Positions 1-8,745 of a stretch of DNA of 10,401 bases are shown here, one piece after another. Within the stretch, counting starts at the first letter, position 1; the number at the start of each line of letters is the position of its first letter. Below the pieces are notes generated by a model. The model worked only from the letters and a program-made list of their open reading frames with translations, had not been told where the DNA came from and did not search any database. Location: positions 1 to 10,401 of the forward strand of contig CAAERF010000197.1 of NCBI GenBank assembly GCA_900758315.1, written 5' to 3'. The DNA comes from an uncultured Oscillospiraceae bacterium (GTDB lineage Bacteria > Bacillota > Clostridia > Oscillospirales > Oscillospiraceae). Position numbers and translations under genes: made by a program.

Positions 1-3000
1 CATCCAAATCCATGCGCTCCTTGATACGAGGGTCTCCGGCGCACAGGGCCTTGATCTCGGCAAAGGACAGCGCCGTTTCGTCCACATCATCGCAGGAGCG
101 GACCGGGCTTTTGCTGGTCATGATTTGCGAAATGAATTTCTGTTTGTTCTCCACCGTCTGCCACAGGTAGGCATCGAAAGTTCCCTCGGTAACATAGCGG
201 TACACATGGACCAGCGGATTCTGGTTGCCCTGGCGCTCGATACGGCCCTTGCGCTGGGCAAGGTCTCCCGGACGCCACGGACAATCCAGGTCATGGAGCG
301 CCACAAGCCGGTCCTGCACATTGGTGCCAGCGCCCATTTTGGAGGTGCTGCCCAGCAGGACGCGCACCTGCCCAGTGCGAACCTTGGAAAACAGTTCTTT
401 CTTCTGCACCTCGGTCTTGGCTTCGTGGATAAAAGCAATCTGCTCGGCGGGCATTCCCTGGGCGATGAGCTTCTGGCGGATGTCCTCATAGATGGTAAAG
501 GCAGGCTCAGGCTCATCCAACGGCACAGCCTGTTCCAGCGCATGAAGTGTGGGATTATCCAGCTGTTTGGCTGCCTTTTTGGAGGGGGCTGCCTGGGGCG
601 TGGAAATGTCGCAGAATACCAGCTGGGTCAGCTTGTCAGCCTCGCCGTCCCGCCAGATCTGCATGATATTACCCACACACTGATTGACCTTGGTGCCGGG
701 TTCATCCGGCAGCAGCTGGTTGATGATACGCTGGTCCAGGCCCAGCTTGCGGCCATCGCCGGTAATTTTGAGCATATTGTCCTCTGAGGGGTCAACGCTG
801 CCGCTGTGTACCCTGGAGGCGCGCTCGGAGAGAACCTGCACCATCTCTTTTTGGTGTTCAGTAGGCTGGGCCACGATGTTGTGGTATTCCACCTCCGGGG
901 TGGGCAAGTTCAGCTGATCGGCGGTTTTGATGTCGGCAACTTCACGGAACAAGTTCATCAGCTCCGGGAGGTTGAAAAACTTGCTGAATCTCGTTCTTGC
1001 CCGGTAGCCGGTGCCTTCCGGTGCCAGCTCCAGCGCCGTGACGGTTTCTCCGAAGCGGCTGGCCCAGCAGTCGAAGTGGGTCATGTTCAGCTCTTGCAGG
1101 CGGTCATACTGGAGATACCGCTGCATGGTGTAAAGTTCGGTCATGCTGTTCGATACGGGGGTGCCAGTGGCGAAAATCACACCACGGTTTCCGGTCAGTT
1201 CATCCATATAGCGACACTTTGCAAACATATCGCTGGACTTTTGGGCATCGCTTGTGGAGAGACCTGCCACATTCCGCATCTTGGTGTATAAAAACAGGTT
1301 TTTATAGTTATGCGCCTCATCGACGAACAGGCGGTCCACACCCAACTGCTCGAATGTTACCACATCGTCCTTGCGGCTCTCGGCCTGCAATTTCTCCAGC
1401 CGGGCTTCCAGGGACTTCTTGGTGCGTTCCAACTGCTTGACCGTGAAACGCTCACCGCCGCTGTACTTCACCTCGGCAATGCCCTCGGTGATCTCGTCGA
1501 TCTGCTCCTGAAGGAGCCGTTCCTGACGCTCTCGGCTGATGGGGATTTTCTCAAACTGGCTGTGTCCCATGATGATGGCGTCATAATCGCCGGTGGCAAT
1601 GCGGGCGCAGAACTTCTTGCGGTTGTGGGTCTCAAAGTCCTTTTTGGTGGTGACAAGAATGTTGGCGGAAGGATAGAGCCGCAGAAACTCCGACGCCCAT
1701 TGTTCGGTCAGATGGTTCGGCACCACAAAGAGGGATTTCTGACACAAGCCCAGGCGCTTACTCTCCATGGCGGCAGCCACCATTTCAAAGGTTTTGCCAG
1801 CGCCTACCTCGTGTGCCAGCAGCGTATTGCCGCCGTACAGCACATGAGCGATAGCGTTTTTCTGGTGTTCCCGCAAGGTGATGGCCGGGTTCATACCACC
1901 GAAAGTAATGTGTCCGCCGTCGTATTCACGGGGACGGGTGGAGTTCATTTCCTCATTGTACTGGCGGACCAGAGCTTGGCGGCGGTCCGGGTCTTTCCAA
2001 ATCCAGTCTTTGAAAGCGTCCCGGATCGCTTGCTGCTTTTGGGCGGCCAGGGTGGTCTCTTTGGCATTCAACACCCGGCGCTCTTTGCCGTCTGCATCCT
2101 CTATGGTGTCGTAGATACGGACATCCCGCAGGTTCAGGCTGTCCTCCAGAATCTTGTAGGCATTGGCACGGCTGGTTCCGTAGGTGGTATAGGCTGCCAC
2201 ATTGTTCTGGCTTACAGAGCTTTTGCCGGTGATCTGCCACTCAGCGGTGAAAGAAGAATAGTTGACCTCGATATTGCGCTGGAGATAAAACGGCGTATCG
2301 AAGGTCTCATACATAAACTGCTGGATGTACTCTTTGTCGATCCAGGTAGCGCCCAGGCGCACCTCAATCTCCGACGCATCCAGGTCTTTGGGCTGGGCAG
2401 CGGTAAGGGCCTCCACATTGACTGCAAAGGAAGGGTCCTGCTGTGCGGCCCGTTGTGCCTGACGCAGCTTGCGCCGCACATTGCCGGACAGATATTCGTC
2501 GGCGGTCACATAATGGGGTGTGCCGTCTTTCTCCACCTGTCCCGGTACGCGGAAGATCACGCCTTGCAGCTCGGCGGCCAGTTCGTCGCCGGTCTTGCCG
2601 GTCAACTCCGCCATATACGCCATATCGACAAAGGCTTTTTCGGAAATTGATACGGCCAGAGCTTCACTTGCGGTATCCACAGTGTCCACCGCCTTGTGAG
2701 GCTTGATGGTGCGCTTGGTGAACATATCCGCCTTGCGCTCCAGCTTGCCGTCCTCGTCAATGACTTCCAGCGCGCAGAGCAGATAGTAGCTGGAATCATC
2801 AGCAAAGGCCAGCCGGTTCGCCCGGTCATTGATAAGACCATATTTTGCAGAGAAGCTGTCATAGAGCCGGTTCAGTTCGGCCTGTTTGTCCTGGATGGCG
2901 CTGTCCGGTGTGGCGGCGTCCATTTGCAGATCAATGAGCTGCTGGACACATTCTCGCAGACCCACCAGTCCTTTCACACGGGCTTCGGCGGTGGCATTCA

Positions 3001-6000
3001 GGTCAGGCCGTACCATACAGCTGTTTTCACGGTAATACACATCGCCGTCCACAACGGTGTAGGAGTAATTTTTCACATTGGGGTCAGCAGGGATAGAAGT
3101 GTCGATGGCTTCGCCCTCGCCCAGCTCCGGCAGCTCGGCCTCCTGGTAGGTGCCGCGAATGTACTTCACGGCATCATGCAGCTGATCGGCAAGCTCCAGC
3201 CCCTCGATGGGGTTCACGGTGTAGTCCATGCCGTGGGCGGTGCTTTCCGGTTCCTGTCGGCCCAGCACCATTTCCGGGTGGTCCAGGAAATAGCGGTTGA
3301 TGGCAAAGCCGTCCTCGGTCTGCCCGGTCTGCGTCCACTCCGGCACGATGTCCAACGGACGGTCACGCTTTTGCAGGAAGATGATGTCCGAAACGACCTC
3401 GGCACCTGCGTTCTTTTTGAAAGCGTCATTGGGCAGACGGATGGCCCCCAGCAGTTCGGCGCGCTGAGCAAGATACCGGCGCACGGTGGAATCCTTGGCG
3501 TCCATCGTGTAGCGGCTGGTGACAAAGGCCACCACGCCACCGGGACGAACCTGATCCAGAGCCTTGGCGAAAAAGTAGTTGTGAATGCTGAAATTCAGCT
3601 TGTCATAGGCTTTATCCCGAACCTGATACTGGCCAAACGGTACATTACCCACCGCCAGATCGTAGAAATCCCGCCTGTCGGTGGTCTCAAACCCTGCCAC
3701 GGTGATGTCGGCCTTGGGGTAGAGCTGCTGGGCAATACGCCCGCTGATGGAATCCAGCTCCACGCCGTAAAGACGGCTGTTTCGCATTTCCTCCGGCAGC
3801 ATACCGAAGAAATTGCCTACACCACAGGACGGCTCCAGGATGTTGCCGGTCTCAAATCCCATGCGGCCCACAGCCTCGTAAATCGCTTTGATGACCGTAG
3901 GGCTGGTGTAGTGCGCGTTGAGGGTGGAACCTCTGGCAGCAGCGTATTCCTCCGGGGTCAGCAGTTCCTTCAGCTGGGCATATTCCTTGCTCCAGCTTTC
4001 CTTGTCGGGGTCAAAGGCATCGGCAAGGCCGCCCCAGCCCACATACCGAGAAAGGATTTTCTGCTGTTCCGGCGTTGCCTGCTCGGTGGTTTCCTCCAGG
4101 TATTTCAGCAGCTTGATTGCCTCGACATTGGCCTGGAACTTAGCCTTGGGGCCGCCTTCGCCCAGGTGATCGTCAGTGATACGGAAATTCTCGGCGGTGC
4201 GACGCAGATTGGCCTTGTATTCCTCATAAGAGGCTTCCTCGGCAGCTTTGACATTGGGGAAGGTCTGCCACTCGCCGTTTACCTGAATGGAAACGGGGTG
4301 TTCGTCCAGTACCTCATCCAGAGTCTTTTCCGGCTCGACAGCAGGCGTGGGCGGCTCCGGCTCATTGGTTCGCAGGGTCTGAACAACCACATCATAGGGC
4401 AGATTGTTCTTATCGCCCGGATAGACAGCCACAGTCTCGGCTTGGAAGGTCGGGGTTTCGGCAGCCGGTTCGGGGCGCTCCTGCCCAAAACCGTCCAGCT
4501 GACGGGCATACATCCCGCGCAGCAAAGGCGCAACCTCGCTCCACTGGAAGAACAGCATGGCCAGACGCTTTTCATCTGCATCCAGCACTTCCAGCTCGAT
4601 ACCTTCCGGCATCGTGCGGTAATCGGCGGTCTCGCCGGTCTCCAGCTCCATCGTTTCCACGATGTTGGGATAGGCCCGGCTCAGCCACAAGGCTACCTCC
4701 TGGTTACTCTTGCCGTTGCGAAGAAGCTCGGAAAGCTCCGCCTTGTCCGCCTCACCAATCAGGCCATGGGCCAGCACATCCCGAAGGTCCTGGTCCACCG
4801 TATCCAGATTTGCAGGCAGGAATTCGGTATAGAAGTCGTTGCGGTTATCCTCCCGCAAAAGCTGCTCAAACCGTTCCCGGCTCTCAGCCCGGTAGATGGG
4901 ATAGCTCATGCCGGTGGGCAGCAGCTGCACCGTGTCATCCCGCAGCTCTGTGATCTGATGGGGCCGGTCATCCAGATAGACAATATCACCCACATTGTAA
5001 GGAGGAACCGCTGGATCGTAGGAGGTTCGCTCCCGGAGTGTGCCACGAGCCGCAGCGTATTCCTCATCTGAAACCAGAACACGCAAATTATGGGGAGAAG
5101 GCTGTTCCGGCTCATCTGCCGGGACGCTCTCTCTGGATATGGCCTCCACATCCGCCATAACACGCTGGATGAATGGGTCATTATCCAGTTTTTCCTCATC
5201 CACCAGTTCACCATTCACAATGCCGCGCTCGGCCAAAGCCTCCCGAATGGCGATGGGGTCGATGTTGTCGAACCGGTCCTGTTCCGCTTCGGTGTAGAAC
5301 CGGTCCTCCTTGATAAGCTGAGCGATCCGGCGCTGTACCTTGGGCCAGGGCAGCACCGTTCCTTCGGGGCTTTCCGGGCGAACCGAAAACGGGGTTTTGC
5401 CATCGCCGCCGTCAAACTCATGGGCCAGCCATGCAGCGGTATCTTTTTCCCGCCCATGTTTCTCCATGTAACGGACAACGGCGTGTTTACTTTCGATTTT
5501 GCCGTTCCAGTCCTGGATAGCCTTGTCGATGTCATTGTCCGTGAGAGGGTGCAGCAGCTCATGGAGCTTGGGATAGGTCTCGTCGATGATTTCTCGATGA
5601 AGGCGCTGGCGGAACTCCGGTGTGTCGGAATAGAGGCGGAGCAGCTCCATGTTGCCAGATCCCAGGACAGCACGGCGAATAGCGGCATTGCCCTCGATCA
5701 CGGCGTTCTCATGGTCACTGTGACCGCAGGCATTGCGATATGGCACATCTTCCATAACAGCGGCAAGTACAATGGGCTTGTATTGCTCATGCAGTTCTCG
5801 AATCGTAGGGGCTGCGGCTGCTTCGGTCTCCTGAAATACTCTGGTCCCGTCTGCGCCAAACTCCGCTTCCTGGGCATTGATGTGCTGTTCCGCCTCATGG
5901 TCGATAGAGGGCATGGAATACTCCTGCCGCTCCCTGCCGCCCTTCGGGACAGCGGAAATGGTCACATCATGCTTATCCCGCAGCTGTTCCACAACCTGCT

Positions 6001-8449
6001 CCAGCCGGTTTGCCGGAAAGCCGCACATTTCCACACGGCCACCGCCGGGGATAGCGCGGGTCGTGAGATTGAGGTCCAGTTCCGCAGCAGCAGTTTTGGC
6101 GTCCTCACCGTACAGCTCAAAAAAATCCCCCATTTGGTAGAGGATTATATCATCCGGGTGGCGCTCCTTGACGCCGTTGTATTCCCACACAGCCGGGTCC
6201 GGCTGCTGGGCTTGCAGGGCATCTTCTTCCGCCAGGGCCTTTTCTGCCTGGATTTTGTCATACTCCGCCTGTTCCTGTTCTGTGAGATAGCGTCCCTTCT
6301 GGATCAGGTCGGTAATCCGTTTGGCGACTTTCTCCCAGGTGAAATGCACATCCGGGCAGCCGTCTTTTTTGTAGTGCAGACCTTTTCCGTCGTGGCTTTC
6401 ATCGCTTTTCATTGCACCGGACAGGGCATGGGAGTGACCGCCAATACCATACTTATGTTTGAGAAAATCCACCTTTTCCTTATCCGTATGGGGTTCCTGG
6501 AAAAAGGTGAAAACTCGGCCCTTACCGCCCTCAAATCCGCTGCCTCTGGTCATGGCGGCGTCGATCTCGTCCTCAGAGATAAACTGCTTGACCGAAGGTA
6601 CTTCCGTCAACTGAGAGGTAAAGGTGGTGCGAGGCAAGGACAGATCTTGCAGGTTCTCCCAAATTTCTTTGGGTTTATGGTAGTGGAAGCGCAGCAAATC
6701 CCGATCCTGCTGGTAGGCCGTCCAGAAGGCAGCATATTCTTCCGCAAGGTTCTGGCGAAACTCCGGGCTTTTCAGCTGTTCGGTGAGCCATGCAGATTCC
6801 TCCGGGAAACCGCGCCCCGGATTGTTGGAAAGGATGGGCAGATACCCAGCTTCTCTGGCTTCCTCGCTGAAATCGTGGTACAGATTCCAGAACTTTTCCG
6901 CGAGGAGGGAGCGTTCATAGCCCGCAGCCTCAGCCAGCTCCACATTGGTGGCAAACTGGCCGTCCTGCAAAAGCTGGCCGATACGCTCAGCGGCACTCTC
7001 CCAGGAAATGACCTGGGCGGACTTATCGTAACGGGCAGTTTTGCCGTGGGAAAGATGGATTCCATCCTCGGCATACCATGCAGTGATGCTGCCAATCCCG
7101 TTGCCGCCATGGTACAGGGTTTTCAGGGTGTCTGCGATCTCGGTGGTGGACTTCTGCTCCTCAAAGGCCGCGACAATGCGCTCTCTCTGGCGATAGGTGT
7201 TGCCGCCCAGCCGCAGCACATGGTCGATGTCAGCCTGGGCAAAAGAAAAAGCAGAGGATGTTTTCACATTCTCTGCTTCATCTATGATTCTGATTTGTTC
7301 TGCTTCGGAGAGGAAGAAACTCAGCTGTGAATAAGCTCCGCCATCAGAATCTCCTCGGCCTGTGCTTTGCAGGTGTTCATCAGGCCCACCCAGCGCATCG
7401 GGTCGCTGGCTTTCAGCTGCTCCGTCGCGCCCGCGTCTTTCGCCAGCTGGGGCATCATCTGCTCCAGACGGCTCTGCGCTGTCTCGTCGATCTCGATGAG
7501 GTGCGGGTACAGCTTCTCGGTCAGCAGCAGCTGATTGTAAATCAGGGGCCGGTGTTCCTTCAGGTACGCTTTCCGCATCCTGCCGTACTTGCCCAGGGGC
7601 TTCTCCGGCTGTTCGGTCAGCTTCAGGTCGGGAATCTGATAATCTCCGTTCATCGTGTAAGTCAGGCTGTTCTCCATGTGTAACGCTCCTTTCCGCGAGT
7701 TGCTCGCGCTCATAGATCTGGATGGTGACGCCGATCTGCCGCAAAACCTGCTGGTTAATCTGGCTGACCGCCGCGCCCAACGCCCCAACCGTGGCCGGGG
7801 TATTGAAATCGAAAATCGGCATGAAGTCCTCATGCTGGAAATATTGTTCCGTATCCAGCCCACAGCGAGACATCAGGGCATAGGCGATACTGACGGTGGC
7901 GGCGGACTTAAATTGGACTTCGATGTTGTAATCATCGTACTCCGCCAGGAACGAACCGTCAACGATATAGCGGAAATCTCTCTGATGATCGTCCCAATAC
8001 TCACTCGCCAGCTTTCCGGCTACATCCGTGAGCTGCTGGGCGAGATTGTCACCGGCAACGCCGTAGTTTTGCTCCAGCATGGCCGACACAGGCCCAATGT
8101 GCTGTTCTTCCAGCTGCCACAACCAGGGTGTACGGGAATGTTCACGGGTGCCGGTATCGGAAATATCGAACACATAGCGCAGGCGAAGCTTGTCGCCGGA
8201 ATCGTCCACCAGGGCAATACCCTTGGAGCCACGGCGCACATACCGTCCCATTTTTTCATTCCACAGGTCATACTCGGCGCAGGCGGTGGCATCCGGGCGC
8301 TGGGCGTAAATCATCATTTGCTCGTGGAATGGGTATTTATAAAGGCGGGCGGCGGTGGTGAGAAAAGCCGTCCACTCCTTCCAGCTGCCTACAAGCTGGG
8401 TCGATACCTGTTCGGCCATCTGCCGGTAAAATTCAGCTTTGGATGGCAT
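1..8449 (-). CDS. Giant polyvalent protein: ArdC-like / MutS-I-like / N6-adenine methylase / Snf2-type helicase (3' end outside window)
   Basis: A single frame is open for 2816 codons and runs off the left edge. I read the phase across the N-terminal two-thirds and found no stop, and the conserved motifs of the rest lie in the same phase. Domains seen: residues about 18-82 resemble the ArdC N-terminal ssDNA-binding domain (W-x-x-FL, QRP, RRGSKGI). Residues 257-376 are a disordered linker that also encodes tnpV. Four degenerate repeats lie between about 420 and 1312. A MutS domain-I-like module spans about 765-836 (GDFFELY). A methylase core has motif [11 protein letters not shown] at 1539-1548 and motif IV NVPF at 1602-1605. 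The helicase has Walker A GAGKT at 2216-2220, DEAH at 2377-2380, motif [12 protein letters not shown], and motif [13 protein letters not shown] from 2732. The expected role is binding, methylating and translocating on element DNA, possibly as anti-restriction like phage P1 DarB; this is inferred from family. ATG 8447-8449 was chosen because AAGGGAGG lies 10 nt upstream; an in-frame ATG at 8468-8470 abuts that site. Domain identity is confident, biological role is not. Confidence 0.93.
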   Translation of the reverse strand, partial: MPSKAEFYRQMAEQVSTQLVGSWKEWTAFLTTAARLYKYPFHEQMMIYAQRPDATACAEYDLWNEKMGRYVRRGSKGIALVDDSGDKLRLRYVFDISDTGTREHSRTPWLWQLEEQHIGPVSAMLEQNYGVAGDNLAQQLTDVAGKLASEYWDDHQRDFRYIVDGSFLAEYDDYNIEVQFKSAATVSIAYALMSRCGLDTEQYFQHEDFMPIFDFNTPATVGALGAAVSQINQQVLRQIGVTIQIYEREQLAERSVTHGEQPDLHDERRLSDSRPEADRTAGEAPGQVRQDAESVPEGTPAPDLQSAAADREAVPAPHRDRRDSAEPSGADDAPAGERRGRDGAAESQRPDALGGPDEHLQSTGRGDSDGGAYSQLSFFLSEAEQIRIIDEAENVKTSSAFSFAQADIDHVLRLGGNTYRQRERIVAAFEEQKSTTEIADTLKTLYHGGNGIGSITAWYAEDGIHLSHGKTARYDKSAQVISWESAAERIGQLLQDGQFATNVELAEAAGYERSLLAEKFWNLYHDFSEEAREAGYLPILSNNPGRGFPEESAWLTEQLKSPEFRQNLAEEYAAFWTAYQQDRDLLRFHYHKPKEIWENLQDLSLPRTTFTSQLTEVPSVKQFISEDEIDAAMTRGSGFEGGKGRVFTFFQEPHTDKEKVDFLKHKYGIGGHSHALSGAMKSDESHDGKGLHYKKDGCPDVHFTWEKVAKRITDLIQKGRYLTEQEQAEYDKIQAEKALAEEDALQAQQPDPAVWEYNGVKERHPDDIILYQMGDFFELYGEDAKTAAAELDLNLTTRAIPGGGRVEMCGFPANRLEQVVEQLRDKHDVTISAVPKGGRERQEYSMPSIDHEAEQHINAQEAEFGADGTRVFQETEAAAAPTIRELHEQYKPIVLAAVMEDVPYRNACGHSDHENAVIEGNAAIRRAVLGSGNMELLRLYSDTPEFRQRLHREIIDETYPKLHELLHPLTDNDIDKAIQDWNGKIESKHAVVRYMEKHGREKDTAAWLAHEFDGGDGKTPFSVRPESPEGTVLPWPKVQRRIAQLIKEDRFYTEAEQDRFDNIDPIAIREALAERGIVNGELVDEEKLDNDPFIQRVMADVEAISRESVPADEPEQPSPHNLRVLVSDEEYAAARGTLRERTSYDPAVPPYNVGDIVYLDDRPHQITELRDDTVQLLPTGMSYPIYRAESRERFEQLLREDNRNDFYTEFLPANLDTVDQDLRDVLAHGLIGEADKAELSELLRNGKSNQEVALWLSRAYPNIVETMELETGETADYRTMPEGIELEVLDADEKRLAMLFFQWSEVAPLLRGMYARQLDGFGQERPEPAAETPTFQAETVAVYPGDKNNLPYDVVVQTLRTNEPEPPTPAVEPEKTLDEVLDEHPVSIQVNGEWQTFPNVKAAEEASYEEYKANLRRTAENFRITDDHLGEGGPKAKFQANVEAIKLLKYLEETTEQATPEQQKILSRYVGWGGLADAFDPDKESWSKEYAQLKELLTPEEYAAARGSTLNAHYTSPTVIKAIYEAVGRMGFETGNILEPSCGVGNFFGMLPEEMRNSRLYGVELDSISGRIAQQLYPKADITVAGFETTDRRDFYDLAVGNVPFGQYQVRDKAYDKLNFSIHNYFFAKALDQVRPGGVVAFVTSRYTMDAKDSTVRRYLAQRAELLGAIRLPNDAFKKNAGAEVVSDIIFLQKRDRPLDIVPEWTQTGQTEDGFAINRYFLDHPEMVLGRQEPESTAHGMDYTVNPIEGLELADQLHDAVKYIRGTYQEAELPELGEGEAIDTSIPADPNVKNYSYTVVDGDVYYRENSCMVRPDLNATAEARVKGLVGLRECVQQLIDLQMDAATPDSAIQDKQAELNRLYDSFSAKYGLINDRANRLAFADDSSYYLLCALEVIDEDGKLERKADMFTKRTIKPHKAVDTVDTASEALAVSISEKAFVDMAYMAELTGKTGDELAAELQGVIFRVPGQVEKDGTPHYVTADEYLSGNVRRKLRQAQRAAQQDPSFAVNVEALTAAQPKDLDASEIEVRLGATWIDKEYIQQFMYETFDTPFYLQRNIEVNYSSFTAEWQITGKSSVSQNNVAAYTTYGTSRANAYKILEDSLNLRDVRIYDTIEDADGKERRVLNAKETTLAAQKQQAIRDAFKDWIWKDPDRRQALVRQYNEEMNSTRPREYDGGHITFGGMNPAITLREHQKNAIAHVLYGGNTLLAHEVGAGKTFEMVAAAMESKRLGLCQKSLFVVPNHLTEQWASEFLRLYPSANILVTTKKDFETHNRKKFCARIATGDYDAIIMGHSQFEKIPISRERQERLLQEQIDEITEGIAEVKYSGGERFTVKQLERTKKSLEARLEKLQAESRKDDVVTFEQLGVDRLFVDEAHNYKNLFLYTKMRNVAGLSTSDAQKSSDMFAKCRYMDELTGNRGVIFATGTPVSNSMTELYTMQRYLQYDRLQELNMTHFDCWASRFGETVTALELAPEGTGYRARTRFSKFFNLPELMNLFREVADIKTADQLNLPTPEVEYHNIVAQPTEHQKEMVQVLSERASRVHSGSVDPSEDNMLKITGDGRKLGLDQRIINQLLPDEPGTKVNQCVGNIMQIWRDGEADKLTQLVFCDISTPQAAPSKKAAKQLDNPTLHALEQAVPLDEPEPAFTIYEDIRQKLIAQGMPAEQIAFIHEAKTEVQKKELFSKVRTGQVRVLLGSTSKMGAGTNVQDRLVALHDLDCPWRPGDLAQRKGRIERQGNQNPLVHVYRYVTEGTFDAYLWQTVENKQKFISQIMTSKSPVRSCDDVDETALSFAEIKALCAGDPRIKERMDLD
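7321..7677 (-). CDS. tnpV: TnpV family transposon-encoded protein, nested inside the giant ORF in another frame
   Basis: This 118-aa protein has the normal TnpV length and signature: an N-terminal [14 protein letters not shown], then [17 protein letters not shown], a Leu-rich helix, and the C-terminal MRWVGLMN and [11 protein letters not shown] blocks. TnpV proteins recur in Firmicute conjugative transposons; their biochemical role is not established to my knowledge. The start at 7675-7677 is supported by AAAGGAG (7686-7692) 8 nt upstream. The same frame is open further upstream to a possible start at 7863, but that extension is Arg/Ser-rich and looks like a shadow. The gene lies wholly within the giant methylase-helicase ORF, one register away, and shares all 357 nt with it. 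It ends in TGA. It could be translated from the same mRNA by independent initiation at its own ribosome site. The family assignment is confident; expression from this nested position is inferred. Confidence 0.86.
   Translation of the reverse strand: MENSLTYTMNGDYQIPDLKLTEQPEKPLGKYGRMRKAYLKEHRPLIYNQLLLTEKLYPHLIEIDETAQSRLEQMMPQLAKDAGATEQLKASDPMRWVGLMNTCKAQAEEILMAELIHS
7686..7692 (-). promoter_or_regulatory. Ribosome binding site of the nested tnpV
   Basis: AAAGGAG on the minus strand, 8 nt before the tnpV ATG. It lies inside the giant ORF's coding sequence. It fixes the tnpV start and argues that the nested gene is translated on its own. Confidence 0.75.
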
Positions 8450-8459
8450 GGTTTTCTGT

Positions 8460-8467
8460 CCTCCCTT
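8460..8467 (-). promoter_or_regulatory. Ribosome binding site of the giant methylase-helicase gene
   Basis: AAGGGAGG on the minus strand, 10 nt before ATG 8449. An in-frame ATG at 8468-8470 directly precedes this site and would encode a 7-residue extension (MKGGQKT). Because the Shine-Dalgarno sequence falls inside that extension, 8449 is the favoured start. An in-frame TGA at 8495-8497 rules out anything longer. Confidence 0.72.
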
Positions 8468-8481
8468 CATGTTGAATAGAA

Positions 8482-8508
8482 ATGGGACGGCATATCAGGC
8501 CGTCCCAT
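8482..8508. terminator. Perfect 10-bp inverted repeat between TTRAP and the giant gene (hairpin; weak terminator or mRNA element)
   Basis: ATGGGACGGC at 8482-8491 pairs perfectly with GCCGTCCCAT at 8499-8508, around a 7-nt loop. In the minus-strand transcript it follows the TTRAP stop and precedes the ribosome site of the giant gene by about 14 nt. The minus-strand sequence after the stem (TTCTATTC) is only weakly T-rich, so it is a poor Rho-independent terminator in the direction of the genes. On the plus strand a T6 run appears only some 14 nt past the stem, which is also non-canonical. It may be an attenuator, an mRNA-processing or stability stem, or a protein operator. The hairpin is certain; the role is open. 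Confidence 0.5.
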
Positions 8509-8528
8509 CAGGTCTTTATGTGTGTTTT

Positions 8529-8744
8529 TTACTCGTCGAAATCTGGGTACAGCTCCAGTTCGGCAAACTCGGTGTCGTTCATAGCTTGGAGTTTACCCAG
8601 GGCGCTGTCCGTCAGTTCCCGCAGCTCGGCTTCCTCCGGCGAAAGCTCACCGCGCATCTCCGTCAGAGCGTCGATCAGCCCGGTGCGGCTGCCGGTGTTG
8701 TAGATGCAAAGAAGGTTCGTTTCCTCAAAGGTGAAGTTGTTCAT
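8529..8744 (-). CDS. Transposon-transfer assisting protein (TTRAP family)
   Basis: This is a 71-aa acidic protein. It starts MNNFTFEETNLLCIYN, has the block TGSRTGLIDALTEMRG, then ELRELTDSALGKLQAM, and ends LYPDFDE. This matches the small family named putative transposon-transfer assisting protein, found in Clostridial conjugative elements next to the methylase-helicase and YodL genes. It is full length for the family. It has no membrane segment or signal peptide and looks like a small helical cytoplasmic protein. Its name reflects association with transfer regions; a molecular mechanism is not established. The ATG begins 1 nt after the TGA of the upstream YodL/DUF4316 gene, and its AAAGGGAG site lies within that gene's last codons, so translational coupling is likely. 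It is followed by the 80-nt hairpin-bearing gap. Confidence 0.9.
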   Translation of the reverse strand: MNNFTFEETNLLCIYNTGSRTGLIDALTEMRGELSPEEAELRELTDSALGKLQAMNDTEFAELELYPDFDE

Positions 8745-8745
8745 A

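Noticed and set aside
1310..2650. 446-codon plus-strand open frame, and the similar ones at 125-787, 806-1291 and 7676-8479
   Set aside because: All mirror the giant gene in the same codon register. The minus strand carries the DEAH, GAGKT and QRxGRxxRQGN helicase motifs and the ArdC-like domain there.
2696..5071. 791-codon plus-strand open frame
   Set aside because: It is exactly codon-aligned and antisense to the giant minus-strand gene, whose methylase motifs lie in the same region. It matches no family I recognise, and its openness follows from the minus strand's avoidance of certain codons.
5090..7330. 746-codon plus-strand open frame
   Set aside because: It is antisense in the same register to the repeat and MutS-like part of the giant protein. 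I recognise no domain in its translation and it reads like a shadow.
7678..7863. N-terminal extension of tnpV to an upstream start at 7863
   Set aside because: The extra 62 residues are Arg/Ser-rich with no TnpV similarity. The ribosome site at 7686-7692 and the family's usual N-terminus both point to 7677.
7321..8449. Splitting the giant ORF into an ArdC-like gene, tnpV and a separate methylase gene
   Set aside because: No stop codon interrupts the giant frame between 8449 and 7321, and no ATG occurs in that frame after the overlap until 6551-6553. A single fused ORF is the more economical annotation, though proteomics could change this.
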